Shown: positions 18,241 to 27,969, counted from the first letter of the stretch. The stretch is DNA of 64,000 nt from Euryarchaeota archaeon SM23-78 (GCA_001595785.1 LSSJ01000043.1:1-64000); one strand, 5' to 3'. Numbers and translations: made by a program. The notes: a model not told the origin generated them from the letters alone.

Positions 18241-18706
18241 GAAGGATGTTTTGATGAAAAAGAAGTTTTCAACCAAATGGAAGAGGAGCAGGCAACCAAG
18301 GAAGCAGAGAAAGTATAGACATAATGCTCCTGTACATATAAGAGGAAAATTCCTTAATGCTAAGCTAAGTAAAGAGCTGGCTAAGAAGCACGAGATAAAG
18401 AAACTTAGAGTAAGAGTTGGAGACAAGGTAAAGGTTATGAGGGGCAAGTTCAGAGGAAAAGAAGGCAAGGCAGAATCTGTTGATTTGGGTAAGAGCAGAA
18501 TAGTAATAACAGGAATTGAGGTTTCAAAAAGGGATGGTTCAAAGAGCAAACCACCCATTCAAGCGTCTAATCTTATAATAACAGGACTTAACTTAGATGA
18601 TAAGAGGCGGTTTAAGAAAAAAGCGGCTCCTAAGCATCAACTTAATCAAACCAAAAAAGAAGAAGGCATGTCAAAGGAGGAGAAACTCCGAATTCAAGAG
18701 AAATAA
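18233..18706 (+). CDS. rpl24: Ribosomal protein uL24
   Basis: KOW 'VRVGDKVKVMRGKFRGKEGKAESVD'. Confidence 0.93.
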   Translation: MYRKDVLMKKKFSTKWKRSRQPRKQRKYRHNAPVHIRGKFLNAKLSKELAKKHEIKKLRVRVGDKVKVMRGKFRGKEGKAESVDLGKSRIVITGIEVSKRDGSKSKPPIQASNLIITGLNLDDKRRFKKKAAPKHQLNQTKKEEGMSKEEKLRIQEK

Positions 18707-18783
18707 AGAGGAGTAAACAGAAGTAAAGAGAAGTAAAGGCAAATAAGAGGAGAATAAGTAAAGCAAGACAAAAAGCACAGGTT

Positions 18784-19524
18784 TTGAAAATGGTTAAAAA
18801 TCATATGAAGAGGATAAATGCACCCAAGAGCTGGGAGGTGCTTAGAAAGAACTATAAATTTATAACTCGACCCAATCCCGGGAGAGACTTGTCTTTAAGC
18901 ATTTCTCTGAACACAGTTCTGAAAGAACTGCTTTCCAAGACCAGAAGTACAAAAGAATCAAAATATCTGATAAAGCATCAAGGCGTGCTTGTTAATTGGA
19001 AAAGATGTTATGATGAGAAGTTTCCTGTTGGCTTCCTTGATGTGGTGAGTTTTCCTTCTCTTAAAGAGCACTACAGACTCTTGATTGATGAGAAGAACAA
19101 CCTCTTTATGCTGAAGATAAGCGAGGAGGAAGCCAAGCTAAAACTTTCAAAAATAATGGATAAGAAGCAATTATCCAAAGACCACGTACAGCTCAACTGT
19201 ACAGATGGACGTAATTTCAAATTAAAAAGCAATGACCCGCTTCTTGGACAAGCCAGCACCAACGACTCTTTACTCTACTCTCTACCTGACCAGAAAGTAA
19301 AGCAGGTGCTTAAGTTAGAGAAGGGGAGCCTGGTCTATCTCTACAAAGGCAAACACACAGGCATCTTGGTTTTTGCAGAGGATTTCAAACAAAATAATGT
19401 TGTTTTTAAGATAGACCAAGAGGTTTTTGAGACAAAAAAAGCATATGCCTTTGCACTAGGCAAAGAAAAGCCTGTAATTACTATTACCAATACGACCGGA
19501 AAGAAAGCTAAGCATAGCACTTAA
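18784..19524 (+). CDS. rps4e: Ribosomal protein eS4
   Basis: 'HMKRINAPKSWEVLRKNYKFITRPNPG'. Confidence 0.93.
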   Translation: MKMVKNHMKRINAPKSWEVLRKNYKFITRPNPGRDLSLSISLNTVLKELLSKTRSTKESKYLIKHQGVLVNWKRCYDEKFPVGFLDVVSFPSLKEHYRLLIDEKNNLFMLKISEEEAKLKLSKIMDKKQLSKDHVQLNCTDGRNFKLKSNDPLLGQASTNDSLLYSLPDQKVKQVLKLEKGSLVYLYKGKHTGILVFAEDFKQNNVVFKIDQEVFETKKAYAFALGKEKPVITITNTTGKKAKHST

Positions 19525-19528
19525 GAAA

Positions 19529-20065
19529 ATGAGTTTAAAGATGAGGAACATCAGGATTGAGAAAGTAACCCTGAACATAGGGGCTGGTAGGGAACAGGCA
19601 GTCCTAGACAAGGGAGTGATATTATTGAAAAACATCACGGGCATAGCGCCTGTTAAGACCAAGACTCAAAAGAGGATTGCTGGTTGGGGTTTAAGACCTG
19701 GCCTGCCTATAGGATGCAAGATAACTCTTAGAAAAGCACAAGCCGAGGAATTGGCTAAAAGACTGCTTGCTGCACGTAATAATATATTATCTGAGAACAA
19801 TTTTGATGATGAAGGCAACATTTCTTTTGGAATACATGAATACATTGATATCCCTGGGGTCAAGTATGATCACAAGATTGGAATCTTGGGTTTACAAGCA
19901 TCTCTCACACTTCAAAGACCTGGTTTTAGGATTAAGAAGAGAAAGATTATGAAGAAACGCGTTCCAAGGAAACACAGGATTAACAGAGGAGAGGCTATTG
20001 AGTATATGAAAAATAAGTTTTCAGTAAAAATAGAGGGGGGAGAAGGAGCGGAGGGATTAAAATAA
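19529..20065 (+). CDS. rpl5: Ribosomal protein uL5
   Basis: 'IEKVTLNIGAG...FGIHEYIDIPGVKYDHKIGILGLQASLTLQRPGFR'. Confidence 0.94.
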   Translation: MSLKMRNIRIEKVTLNIGAGREQAVLDKGVILLKNITGIAPVKTKTQKRIAGWGLRPGLPIGCKITLRKAQAEELAKRLLAARNNILSENNFDDEGNISFGIHEYIDIPGVKYDHKIGILGLQASLTLQRPGFRIKKRKIMKKRVPRKHRINRGEAIEYMKNKFSVKIEGGEGAEGLK

Positions 20066-20092
20066 CAAGAACAAAAAAGTTTTTGAATTTTG

Positions 20093-20151
20093 CAGAAGCG
20101 AAGCTTCTGAAAAGCGGAATCAAAGAGTTCCTTTTTTCACGAGGTGAAAAA
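20093..20151 (+). promoter_or_regulatory. Two hairpins in the uL5-uS14 spacer; the second overlaps the SD and start of uS14
   Basis: CAGAAGC-GAA-GCTTCTG (20093-20109); TTTTTCAC-GAG-GTGAAAAA (20133-20151) ending in ATG. Confidence 0.5.
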
Positions 20152-20381
20152 TGACCACAAGCCACCATACCAAGGTGTTGAAACAGATAAGGAATAAGCC
20201 TGCGAAATATGAGAAGTTCCTTAAGCATAATATTCCAAGGGAAAGGAAGTTTGGAAGAACCACTAAGAAATGTAGGCGGTGTGGAAGAACCGCTGCGCAC
20301 ATAAAAAAGTATGGCTTGAATTTTTGCAGGCAGTGCTTCAGAGAAGTCGCGCACAAAATTGGTTTTAAGAAATATGGTTGA
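20151..20381 (+). CDS. rps14: Ribosomal protein uS14 (zinc-binding)
   Basis: '[36 protein letters not shown]'. Confidence 0.92.
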   Translation: MTTSHHTKVLKQIRNKPAKYEKFLKHNIPRERKFGRTTKKCRRCGRTAAHIKKYGLNFCRQCFREVAHKIGFKKYG

Positions 20382-20390
20382 GGTAGAAAA

Positions 20391-20783
20391 ATGAGTCTTA
20401 ATGACCCTTTATCAAACGTACTATCACAGATTAACACTTATGAAAAAACAGGCAAGAAAGAACTCGTCACTAAGAATAATTCAAAGATCATAAGGAAAGT
20501 GCTTAGCATAATGCAGGACCATAAATATATTGGCGGGTTTGAACAGATTAAGGATTCTAAAGGAAGCATGTTGAGAATTCACCTGCTAGGCTCTATTAAT
20601 AAGAGCGGGGCTGTTAAGCCACACTTCAGTGTAAAAAAAGACTCTTTTGAAAAATTTGAGAAGAGATTCCTGCCTGCAAAAGATTTTGGAATATTGATAA
20701 TAAGTACATCCCAAGGAATGATGACTCATGTGGAAGCAAAGAAAAAAGAACTCGGAGGTCGGTTGATAAGTTATTGTTACTAA
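20391..20783 (+). CDS. rps8: Ribosomal protein uS8
   Basis: 'DPLSNVLSQINTYEKTGKKEL...ILIISTSQGMMTHVEAKKKELGG'. Confidence 0.92.
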   Translation: MSLNDPLSNVLSQINTYEKTGKKELVTKNNSKIIRKVLSIMQDHKYIGGFEQIKDSKGSMLRIHLLGSINKSGAVKPHFSVKKDSFEKFEKRFLPAKDFGILIISTSQGMMTHVEAKKKELGGRLISYCY

Positions 20784-20810
20784 AACCAATATAACTAAAA
20801 CTAAGGTAAA

Positions 20811-21356
20811 ATGAAGCAGGAACTTAAAGAGGAATTTGAAATCCCTGAAGGCATAACCATTCAGTTAGACAAAGGCTTCTTCGTGGTTAAAGGCTCGAAG
20901 GGAGAATTACAAAAAAAGCTTCATAATCCAAGAATAATTTCAAGAGTTATGGGTAAAAAGATTGTTTTTGAAGCAAAAAAAGCAACTCAGAGAGAGAAAA
21001 AACTTATCAAGGCCTACCTTGCCCATCTAAAAAACCTTGTTAAAGGAGTTAGTGAGGGGCATTCTTATAAATTAAAGATTTGCTCAGGTCACTTTCCTGT
21101 GAGTGCAAATGTAAAAGGTAACCTGTTTGAGATAAAGAACTTTATTGGAGAGACCGTCCCAAGAACCCTTGAAATACCGCAAGGAGTAAATGTAAAGGTG
21201 GAAGGCCCGTTTGTTATTGTTGAAGGCATTGACAAAGAATTGAGCAGCCGAACAGCTGCGCTCATAGAAAAACTAACAAGAAGGCCTGGTTTTGACAAAA
21301 GAATCTTTCAGGACGGAATCTTCCTCATTGAAAAGGATGGTAAACCTATAAAATAA
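20811..21356 (+). CDS. rpl6: Ribosomal protein uL6
   Basis: 'FVVKGSKGELQKKLHNPRI...HFPVSANVKGNLFEIKNFIGETVPRTLEIP'. Confidence 0.93.
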   Translation: MKQELKEEFEIPEGITIQLDKGFFVVKGSKGELQKKLHNPRIISRVMGKKIVFEAKKATQREKKLIKAYLAHLKNLVKGVSEGHSYKLKICSGHFPVSANVKGNLFEIKNFIGETVPRTLEIPQGVNVKVEGPFVIVEGIDKELSSRTAALIEKLTRRPGFDKRIFQDGIFLIEKDGKPIK

Positions 21357-21414
21357 ACAAAAAATAAATGACAAATAAACAAAAAATAAGCAACAAGACA
21401 AACAACAAAACAAA

Positions 21415-22008
21415 ATGAGTGAACTAAAAGAATTATTGGAAAAAAGAATCCAGGTAAAAAAGAAGAGACCTGCTTTTACTAGGAAGGACGCTCATAAAAA
21501 AAAGAAACTAAGAGGTCCTTGGAGGCGCCCCAGGGGTTTGCATAACAAGAAGAGACTCAAAGGCAGGAGTCATGGTTCAAGACCAAGCACAGGGTACAGG
21601 GCGCCTAGTTCAGTCAGAGGTATTCATAGGTCAGGTCTTACCCCGGTACTTGTATCAAGTATCAGACAGCTGGCTTCACTTACTAAAGAGCATGGCATAA
21701 TCCTGTCTTCAAGATTAGGCAACAAGAAAAAACAAACCCTTATAGCAGAGATAATGAAGAAGCATTTGGTTTTACTTAACCTTGAGCCAGACAAGACTCT
21801 TGAACAAATTGAAGCCAAACTAAAAGAAAGGCAGAAGATACGAAAAGAGAAGTTTGAGATGAGAAAAGAAAAGAAGAAAGGCATAGAGGAAAAGGTAAAG
21901 AGGGAAGAGGCAAAGAAGGCAGAGAAAAAAGAGGAGGAGTTAACAGACGAGGAGAAGAAAAAGCTTGAGAAGGAGGAAAAGGATAAACTCCTTACCAAAA
22001 GAACGTGA
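21415..22008 (+). CDS. rpl32e: Ribosomal protein eL32 with charged tail
   Basis: 'WRRPRGLHNKKRLKGRSHGSRPSTGYRAPSSVRGIHRSGL'. Confidence 0.9.
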   Translation: MSELKELLEKRIQVKKKRPAFTRKDAHKKKKLRGPWRRPRGLHNKKRLKGRSHGSRPSTGYRAPSSVRGIHRSGLTPVLVSSIRQLASLTKEHGIILSSRLGNKKKQTLIAEIMKKHLVLLNLEPDKTLEQIEAKLKERQKIRKEKFEMRKEKKKGIEEKVKREEAKKAEKKEEELTDEEKKKLEKEEKDKLLTKRT

Positions 22009-22083
22009 ATGTAGGTATATGTAATGTAAATATGCGATTTATGATTAATAATGGATAATCATGGATAAGAGGATAAGTAAAAA

Positions 22084-22758
22084 ATGAGATTAAACCTTCA
22101 GAAAAGGCTTGCAGCAAACATCCTTGGTTGCTCTAAAAAAAGAGTGCTTTTTGACCCCACAAGACTAGAAGACATTAAAGAAGCCATAACCAAGACAGAT
22201 ATAAGACTACTTATAGGTGAGCGTGCTATAAAAGAAGCACCTAAAAAAGGCGTGTCGCGTGCGAGAGCCAATAAAAGGAAAGTTCAGAAGAGCAAGGGTT
22301 TAAGAAAAGGAGAAGGAAGCAGAAAGGGCAAGAGCACTGCTCGTGAATCCAAGAAACAAGCATGGATTAAGAGGATAAGGGCTCAGAGAAAGTTTATAAA
22401 AAACCTTAAAAAGAAAGCCTTGATTAAACCAGAGGTTTATAAAGAACTCTATACCAAATCAAAAGGTGGCTTCTTTAGAAGTGTAAATCACATAAAGCTT
22501 TACCTTTCTGAGCACAAGCTCTTTTTAAGACCAGCGCCTAGCTCAAAAGAAGTTGAAGTAAAACAAAAAATAAAGCCTAAAGCACAACCCAAACCCAAAC
22601 CCAAACCCGAACCAGAACCAGAACCAAAACCCAGACCTAAAGCTGTACAACAACCTGAATCCAAACTCAAATCAAAACCCAAACCTAAACCTAAACTAAA
22701 ACTAAAAGAAATTTTTAAGCAAAGGAAACAAGCAACCAAGTCTAAGAAGAAGGTGTAA
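22084..22758 (+). CDS. rpl19e: Ribosomal protein eL19 with PK/PE-repeat tail
   Basis: 'LQKRLAANILGCSKKRVLFDP...LIKPEVYKELYTKSKGGFFRSVNHIKLYL'. Confidence 0.93.
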   Translation: MRLNLQKRLAANILGCSKKRVLFDPTRLEDIKEAITKTDIRLLIGERAIKEAPKKGVSRARANKRKVQKSKGLRKGEGSRKGKSTARESKKQAWIKRIRAQRKFIKNLKKKALIKPEVYKELYTKSKGGFFRSVNHIKLYLSEHKLFLRPAPSSKEVEVKQKIKPKAQPKPKPKPEPEPEPKPRPKAVQQPESKLKSKPKPKPKLKLKEIFKQRKQATKSKKKV

Positions 22759-22763
22759 ATTGG

Positions 22764-23324
22764 ATGAGAAGAAAGAAAATAGTTTTGTATCGAAGGAAAA
22801 GAGAAGGAAAAACCAATTACAAAAAAAGGCTTGAGCTCCTTAAGAACGCCAAGCCCAGGCTTGTTATTAGAAAGACAAATAAACAAATAATTCTGCAGAT
22901 AGCAGAATATGCTCCTAGCGGCGACAAGATTGTGTGCGGGGTGGATTCAAACATTTTGAAAAGAACAGGGTGGAAGTACTCATGTAACAATCTGCCAGCT
23001 TGCTATTTAGCCGGCTTATTCCTAGGTAAGAAAGCCTTGGCCAAGAAGGTTAATGAGGCAATTCTTGATGTAGGCTTACAAACCCCTGTCAAAGGCTCAA
23101 AAATATATGCTGCGCTTAAAGGGGTGATTGATGCGGGCATGAAAATTCCAGTCTCAGAAGATATTTTTCCTTCTCAGGAAAGACTAGAAGGAGCGCACAT
23201 ATCTGCTTTTTTTACAGGTAACAAGAACCCAACACAATTTTCATCATATAAAAAAAATAAAGCAGAGGTCTCAAAGCTAAAACAAGAGTTTGATGCTTTT
23301 AAAAAGAAGATAATTGGTGGTTGA
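22764..23324 (+). CDS. rpl18: Ribosomal protein uL18
   Basis: 'REGKTNYKKRLELLKNAKPRLVIRKTNKQIILQIAEYAPSGDK'. Confidence 0.92.
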   Translation: MRRKKIVLYRRKREGKTNYKKRLELLKNAKPRLVIRKTNKQIILQIAEYAPSGDKIVCGVDSNILKRTGWKYSCNNLPACYLAGLFLGKKALAKKVNEAILDVGLQTPVKGSKIYAALKGVIDAGMKIPVSEDIFPSQERLEGAHISAFFTGNKNPTQFSSYKKNKAEVSKLKQEFDAFKKKIIGG

Positions 23325-24163
23325 TGCTTATGGCAAGAAGAAAGAAACAAGAGGGTAAAGAAAAGAAGAAAGGGGCGGCGCCTGATGCAAAAGAAAGAGC
23401 AGTGGTTAGGCAAGAAAAAAAGGCTTTCCAAGCACCAGACCTCTCTAATTGGAAGCCAAAAACAGAGCTAGGTAGAAAAGTAAAAGAAAGAGAAATAGTT
23501 GATATTGATGATATCTTGAACAACTCATTAAGAATACTTGAGCCAGAAATAGTTGATTCTCTCCTAGAACTAAAACAGGACTTGTTGCTTATAGGACAGT
23601 CAAAAGGCAAATTTGGTGGAGGTTCAAGAAGGGTTTTTAGGCAAACCCAGAAGAAGACAAGAGAAGGAAATAAACCCAAATTCTCAACCTTGGCAGCAGT
23701 AGGTGATAAGAACGGGCACATAGGTCTTGGCTTTGGCAAAGCAAAAGAGACTGTGCCTGCAAGGGAAAAAGCCATTAGAAGAGCCAAAGTTAGCATATTT
23801 AAAATTCGTAGAGGTTGTGGTTCTTGGCAGTGTGGTTGCAGAACGCCTCACTCAATACCCTTCGCAGTCACAGGTAAGTGCGGCTCTGTAGAAATAAAAC
23901 TTATGCCTGCTCCTAAAGGTAAAGGTCTTTGCTCTGATAAAGAGATTGCAAAAATCTTAGAGCTAGCGGGAATAAAGGATATCTGGACTAAGACCAGAGG
24001 TCAGACTAAGAATAAGATTAATTTTATTTATGCATGTGAAGATGCTCTTAGAAAGCTGGTAAAGACCAAGGTGCATCCTGAGCACTTTAAAACCCTTGCA
24101 ATTGTGGAGAACAGCATTCCTCTGGAACAAGAACAGGATAGAACAGATGAAGGAAAAGCATGA
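23321..24163 (+). CDS. rps5: Ribosomal protein uS5
   Basis: 'FSTLAAVGDKNGHIGLGFGKAKETVPAREKAIRRAKVSIFKI'. Confidence 0.94.
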   Translation: MMLMARRKKQEGKEKKKGAAPDAKERAVVRQEKKAFQAPDLSNWKPKTELGRKVKEREIVDIDDILNNSLRILEPEIVDSLLELKQDLLLIGQSKGKFGGGSRRVFRQTQKKTREGNKPKFSTLAAVGDKNGHIGLGFGKAKETVPAREKAIRRAKVSIFKIRRGCGSWQCGCRTPHSIPFAVTGKCGSVEIKLMPAPKGKGLCSDKEIAKILELAGIKDIWTKTRGQTKNKINFIYACEDALRKLVKTKVHPEHFKTLAIVENSIPLEQEQDRTDEGKA

Positions 24164-24660
24164 AAATGAGTGCGCAGCAGAAAAGAAGCCGCAAGGCAAA
24201 AACAAGGCACACAAGCCAGGAGAAAAACATTGTGAAGAAGCCTGGCCAAGCCATTAAGCCAGATCATGAACCTAAAGAAGCTAAGGGAAAGCTGGCTTTA
24301 ATACTTGTGCGTGGCTTGGTTGGTATAAGAGCAGATATCAAAGTAACTCTTTTCTCTCTGAGGCTTAGGAAAAAACATGCTTGCGTTGTTATTGAAGACA
24401 CGCTTAATAATAGGAGCGCTGCTTTGAAATGCAAAGATTATATTACTTATGGTGAGATGAATGATGAGACTCTCAAGCAACTCCTGGAGAAGAGAGGAAA
24501 AAAAGACTCTAAGAAAAAAGGTCATCTAAAAAAATTCTTTTTACTCCACCCGCCAAGAGGGGGTTTTGAGAGAAAGGGAATAAAATCATCTTATACTCGT
24601 GGAGGAGCTCTTGGTTATAGAGGAACAAGGATTAATGATTTGATTAAGAGGATGCTTTAA
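24160..24660 (+). CDS. rpl30: Ribosomal protein uL30
   Basis: 'LALILVRGLVGIRADIKVTLFSLRLRKKHACVVIED'; position. Confidence 0.9.
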   Translation: MKMSAQQKRSRKAKTRHTSQEKNIVKKPGQAIKPDHEPKEAKGKLALILVRGLVGIRADIKVTLFSLRLRKKHACVVIEDTLNNRSAALKCKDYITYGEMNDETLKQLLEKRGKKDSKKKGHLKKFFLLHPPRGGFERKGIKSSYTRGGALGYRGTRINDLIKRML

Positions 24661-24661
24661 A

Positions 24662-25084
24662 ATGGAACTAGCCAAGTTTGACAAAGGAGTTTTCCTAGTA
24701 AATTTGTTGGCAATAATCTATGATAAAAATACAAAGAAGATACTTATTGGAAAAAGGGAAAAGGACCCGCATATTAAAAAACTAACTTGGTGTTTTCCAG
24801 GCGGAAGACCTAATTATGAAGAGGACTTAGAAGTTAACCTTAAATATATAATAAGAACGAAAACAGGATTAGAAGCAGATGTAAAAGAAATAGTTTTTGC
24901 AAAAACATATCCAGAAAAAAAAGAGTTTTTGTCAATTTATTATTTAGTAGAACCATCCAGAGGAGAAGAAAAACCAGGTGAAAATATAAATGAATTGAAA
25001 TGGGTAAAACCAACAGAAGTTAAAAGGTATTTTACTACTTCATTACATCCAAAGGTTTTAGAATTCCTAAAAAGTCTGAGTTAA
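24662..25084 (+). CDS. Nudix-fold protein with degenerate Nudix box, inserted between uL30 and uL15
   Basis: 'CFPGGRPNYEEDLEVNLKYIIRTKTGLEADV' aligns to Gx5Ex7REUxEExGU but lacks RE and EE. Confidence 0.78.
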   Translation: MELAKFDKGVFLVNLLAIIYDKNTKKILIGKREKDPHIKKLTWCFPGGRPNYEEDLEVNLKYIIRTKTGLEADVKEIVFAKTYPEKKEFLSIYYLVEPSRGEEKPGENINELKWVKPTEVKRYFTTSLHPKVLEFLKSLS

Positions 25085-25611
25085 TGATTAAAATGAAGTT
25101 TAAAAAGAAAAAAGTCGTCAGGTACAGGGGAAGCAAGACTCATGGAGGCGGCGCTATGAAGAAGAGGCGAGGCGCAGGTCACCGAGGAGGTAGAGGTAGA
25201 GCAGGCAGTGGTAAAAGAGGAGATGCAAAAAAGCCTAGTTTCTGGAAGGAAAGGGCGGGGAGAACAGGATTTACTTCTAAGAGTAGAAAGAAAATAAAGG
25301 CTCTTAATCTTGAGGTTATTCATGCCAAGCTTGACTCCTGGCTTAAAAAAGGTTTTGTGATTAAAAAACCAGCGGGCTATGAGCTTGAATTAAAAAAACT
25401 GGGTTATAACAAGTTGCTGGGCAAGGGAAGTGTTAAAGAAAAGTTTATCATAATCGCTGATTTTGCATCCAAAAAAGCTGTTGATAAGGTTAAGAAGGTC
25501 GGAGGGGATGTAAAGGTTTTGCAAGAGAAGAAAGTAAAGACAAAAGTAAAAAAGGAAAAGAAGAAAGAAGAAGAGGATGAGCAAAGCCCGTCCCAAATTG
25601 AAGACCAATGA
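25084..25611 (+). CDS. rpl15: Ribosomal protein uL15
   Basis: 'YRGSKTHGGGAMKKRRGAGHRGGRGRAGSGKRG'. Confidence 0.93.
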   Translation: MIKMKFKKKKVVRYRGSKTHGGGAMKKRRGAGHRGGRGRAGSGKRGDAKKPSFWKERAGRTGFTSKSRKKIKALNLEVIHAKLDSWLKKGFVIKKPAGYELELKKLGYNKLLGKGSVKEKFIIIADFASKKAVDKVKKVGGDVKVLQEKKVKTKVKKEKKKEEEDEQSPSQIEDQ

Positions 25612-25690
25612 AAATTTTAAAAATTTAAGTTAAAATAAAATTAAAGAAATTAAAAATAAATTAAGAAAAGAATAAAAGAAAATGATTATT

Positions 25691-25714
25691 TGCTCACTCA
25701 CTGCGTTCGCGAGG
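25691..25714 (+). repeat. Dispersed intergenic repeat, copy B (secY leader)
   Basis: TGCTCACTCACTGCGTTCGCGAGG after a purine/AT-rich tract. Confidence 0.7.
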
Positions 25715-25720
25715 TAAAAA

Positions 25721-27094
25721 ATGGGAGCTTTTGAGAACATACTTTTTAATCTTCCTGAAGTACAAGCACCAACTCAGAAGAGACTCTCCTTTAAGGTAAA
25801 ACTTAAGTGGACCCTTATCATTCTTGTACTTTTCTTTATCCTTGGATTAATCCCTTTGTATGGTTTAGGAGGGAATGCTCTTCAGCAGTTCGAGTTTTTA
25901 TCAGTAATCCTTGGAGCCAGTTTTGGAAGCATTATCAGCCTGGGTATTGGTCCTATAGTCACAGCATCCATCGTGTTGCAGCTGCTTAATGGCTCAGGCC
26001 TGGTTAAGTTTGACTTAACAACGCATGATGGAAAAAGAAGGTTTCAAGGAATCCAGAAGCTGTTATCTGTATTTTTCATAATCCTAGAAGCAGTAATCTA
26101 TATCCAGATGGGTGGTTTAACTCCTGCTGCAGGGATTTCTCCACTAATACTTATCTTTCAATTATTCCTAGGAGGATTACTAATACTCTACATGGATGAG
26201 GTTGTTAGTAAGTGGGGCTTTGGCTCAGGTATAAGCCTGTTCATAGCTGCAGGTGTTTCTCAGACCATATTCATAAGAGCCTTTAATCCTTTACCAAGCC
26301 CTAATGATCCTTCAGGCATGTCTTCAGGAGCAATCCCTTCCCTGATACAAGCTTTGGGTCAGGGAAATGCAACGCACGCAACCCTAATGATTGCAACAAT
26401 AGCTGCAACTATTATTGTTTTCCTGCTTGTGGTTTATGCTCAGGCTATGAGAGTAGAAGTTCCTTTAAGCTTTGGCAGAGTACGTGGCTATGGAGTTAGG
26501 TGGCCTTTGCACTTCTTTTATACCAGCAACATACCTGTAATTCTAGCGGCTGCTCTTATTGCTAATGTCCAGTTATTTGCGCGTCTATTATCGAATGCTG
26601 GCATCAATATATTAGGCACGTTCTCTGGGAATACGCCTGTCTCTGGCTTAGCAGCCTGGCTTTTTGGACCCAGAATTGTGGAACTAGCCATTAAACACTC
26701 ACTTACCTTTTCACACATTCTTCAAGCCTTGGTGTATGTACTTTTCATGATGCTTGGAGCCATGGTTTTCAGTATTTTCTGGGTGCAGACCTCTGGTCTT
26801 GATGCTAGGAGCCAAGCCAATCAGATGATAAGCTCAGGCCTCCAGATACCAGGCTTTAGAAAAGATATTCGTGTGTTAGAGAGAATGCTTAACAGATATA
26901 TCTGGCCTCTCACAGTTGTAGGTGGCTTAGCTGTTGGCTTACTAGCAGCTCTTGCAGACATAGCAGGAGCTCTAGCCAGTGGAACAGGAATATTACTGAC
27001 AGTAATGATAGTTTATCGTCTATACGAGGAGATTGCTCAGCAGCACATGATGGATATGAATCCCATGATGAGAAAGTTTATAGCTGGGGGATGA
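25721..27094 (+). CDS. secY: Preprotein translocase SecY
   Basis: SecY topology and signatures; follows uL15. Confidence 0.96.
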   Translation: MGAFENILFNLPEVQAPTQKRLSFKVKLKWTLIILVLFFILGLIPLYGLGGNALQQFEFLSVILGASFGSIISLGIGPIVTASIVLQLLNGSGLVKFDLTTHDGKRRFQGIQKLLSVFFIILEAVIYIQMGGLTPAAGISPLILIFQLFLGGLLILYMDEVVSKWGFGSGISLFIAAGVSQTIFIRAFNPLPSPNDPSGMSSGAIPSLIQALGQGNATHATLMIATIAATIIVFLLVVYAQAMRVEVPLSFGRVRGYGVRWPLHFFYTSNIPVILAAALIANVQLFARLLSNAGINILGTFSGNTPVSGLAAWLFGPRIVELAIKHSLTFSHILQALVYVLFMMLGAMVFSIFWVQTSGLDARSQANQMISSGLQIPGFRKDIRVLERMLNRYIWPLTVVGGLAVGLLAALADIAGALASGTGILLTVMIVYRLYEEIAQQHMMDMNPMMRKFIAGG

Positions 27095-27159
27095 TTACTT
27101 GGGCGGTATATAGTTAAAAAATACGGGCGGCGTATAGTAAAAAACATGGGTGAGTATGT

Positions 27160-27969
27160 TTGGTTTTTGAATCACTTTTTGAATCCATAGGCAATTTGTT
27201 TGAAAATTTACTAGACCCTATTTTTAATCCTCTTCTAAAGCTGCCTCCTGTGCTGGCAATTCTTATCCTTGCTTTTGTTCTTACCTTGATTGTGACCTTA
27301 GTCTATAAATTTACAACAGACCAGGAGAAATTAAAGAAGCTAAGGGGTGAGATGAAAGAGAAACAGAAGAAGCTAAGAGAGGTTATGCAGAAAGACCCTC
27401 AGAAAGCATCTAAGCTTCAGCAGGAGATGTGGGCTTCTCAAGGACCTCTTTTTAAGGAGAGCATGAGACCTGTGCTCTACACTTTTATTCCTTTCATAAT
27501 CATATTTGCCTGGCTTAATGCTCATATGGCTTATTATCAGATAATGCCTGGCCAGGAATTCACCATAAGTGCAGAGTTTGCAGAGGGTCATGCGCCCACA
27601 GTAATGCTTTCTACAATTCCTGACTTAGAATTCCTGAGCAACCAAACCCAGGAAATAGCTGATGAAAAAGCAGTGTGGAAGCTAAAAGGAGATGCAGGCG
27701 AATACAGGCTAATATTAGATTATAATTCTGAAAAGTATGAAGAGGATTCCAGAGGCAAACCCTTAAACTTTATCATCAATGAGGAAAGAGATTATGAAGA
27801 GCCTAACAAGATAATAAAGGATTCAAAACTAAAAAAAATAGTTGTTGGTAATGAGAAGATATATCCCTTAAAAGATTTGCTTGGATGGAAGCTGAGCTGG
27901 ATATGGGTTTATATTATTTTCAGCATGATTATAAGCATAGGGCTTAGAAAGGTTTTGAAGGTTTATTAA
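27160..27969 (+). CDS. EMC3/DUF106 (Oxa1-superfamily) membrane protein
   Basis: N-terminal TM, coiled coil 'EKLKKLRGEMKEKQKKLREVMQKDPQKASKLQQEM', downstream of secY. Confidence 0.85.
   Translation: MVFESLFESIGNLFENLLDPIFNPLLKLPPVLAILILAFVLTLIVTLVYKFTTDQEKLKKLRGEMKEKQKKLREVMQKDPQKASKLQQEMWASQGPLFKESMRPVLYTFIPFIIIFAWLNAHMAYYQIMPGQEFTISAEFAEGHAPTVMLSTIPDLEFLSNQTQEIADEKAVWKLKGDAGEYRLILDYNSEKYEEDSRGKPLNFIINEERDYEEPNKIIKDSKLKKIVVGNEKIYPLKDLLGWKLSWIWVYIIFSMIISIGLRKVLKVY

Noticed and set aside
18707-18783. AGTAAAG-type repeats in the uL24-eS4 spacer
   Set aside because: Short purine-rich low-complexity spacer; similar A-rich spacers occur elsewhere in the operon, so no specific element claimed.
22567-22720. 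Tandem CCCAAA/CCAGAA repeats resembling a microsatellite or telomere-like repeat
   Set aside because: In frame within eL19, encoding the PK/PE tail.
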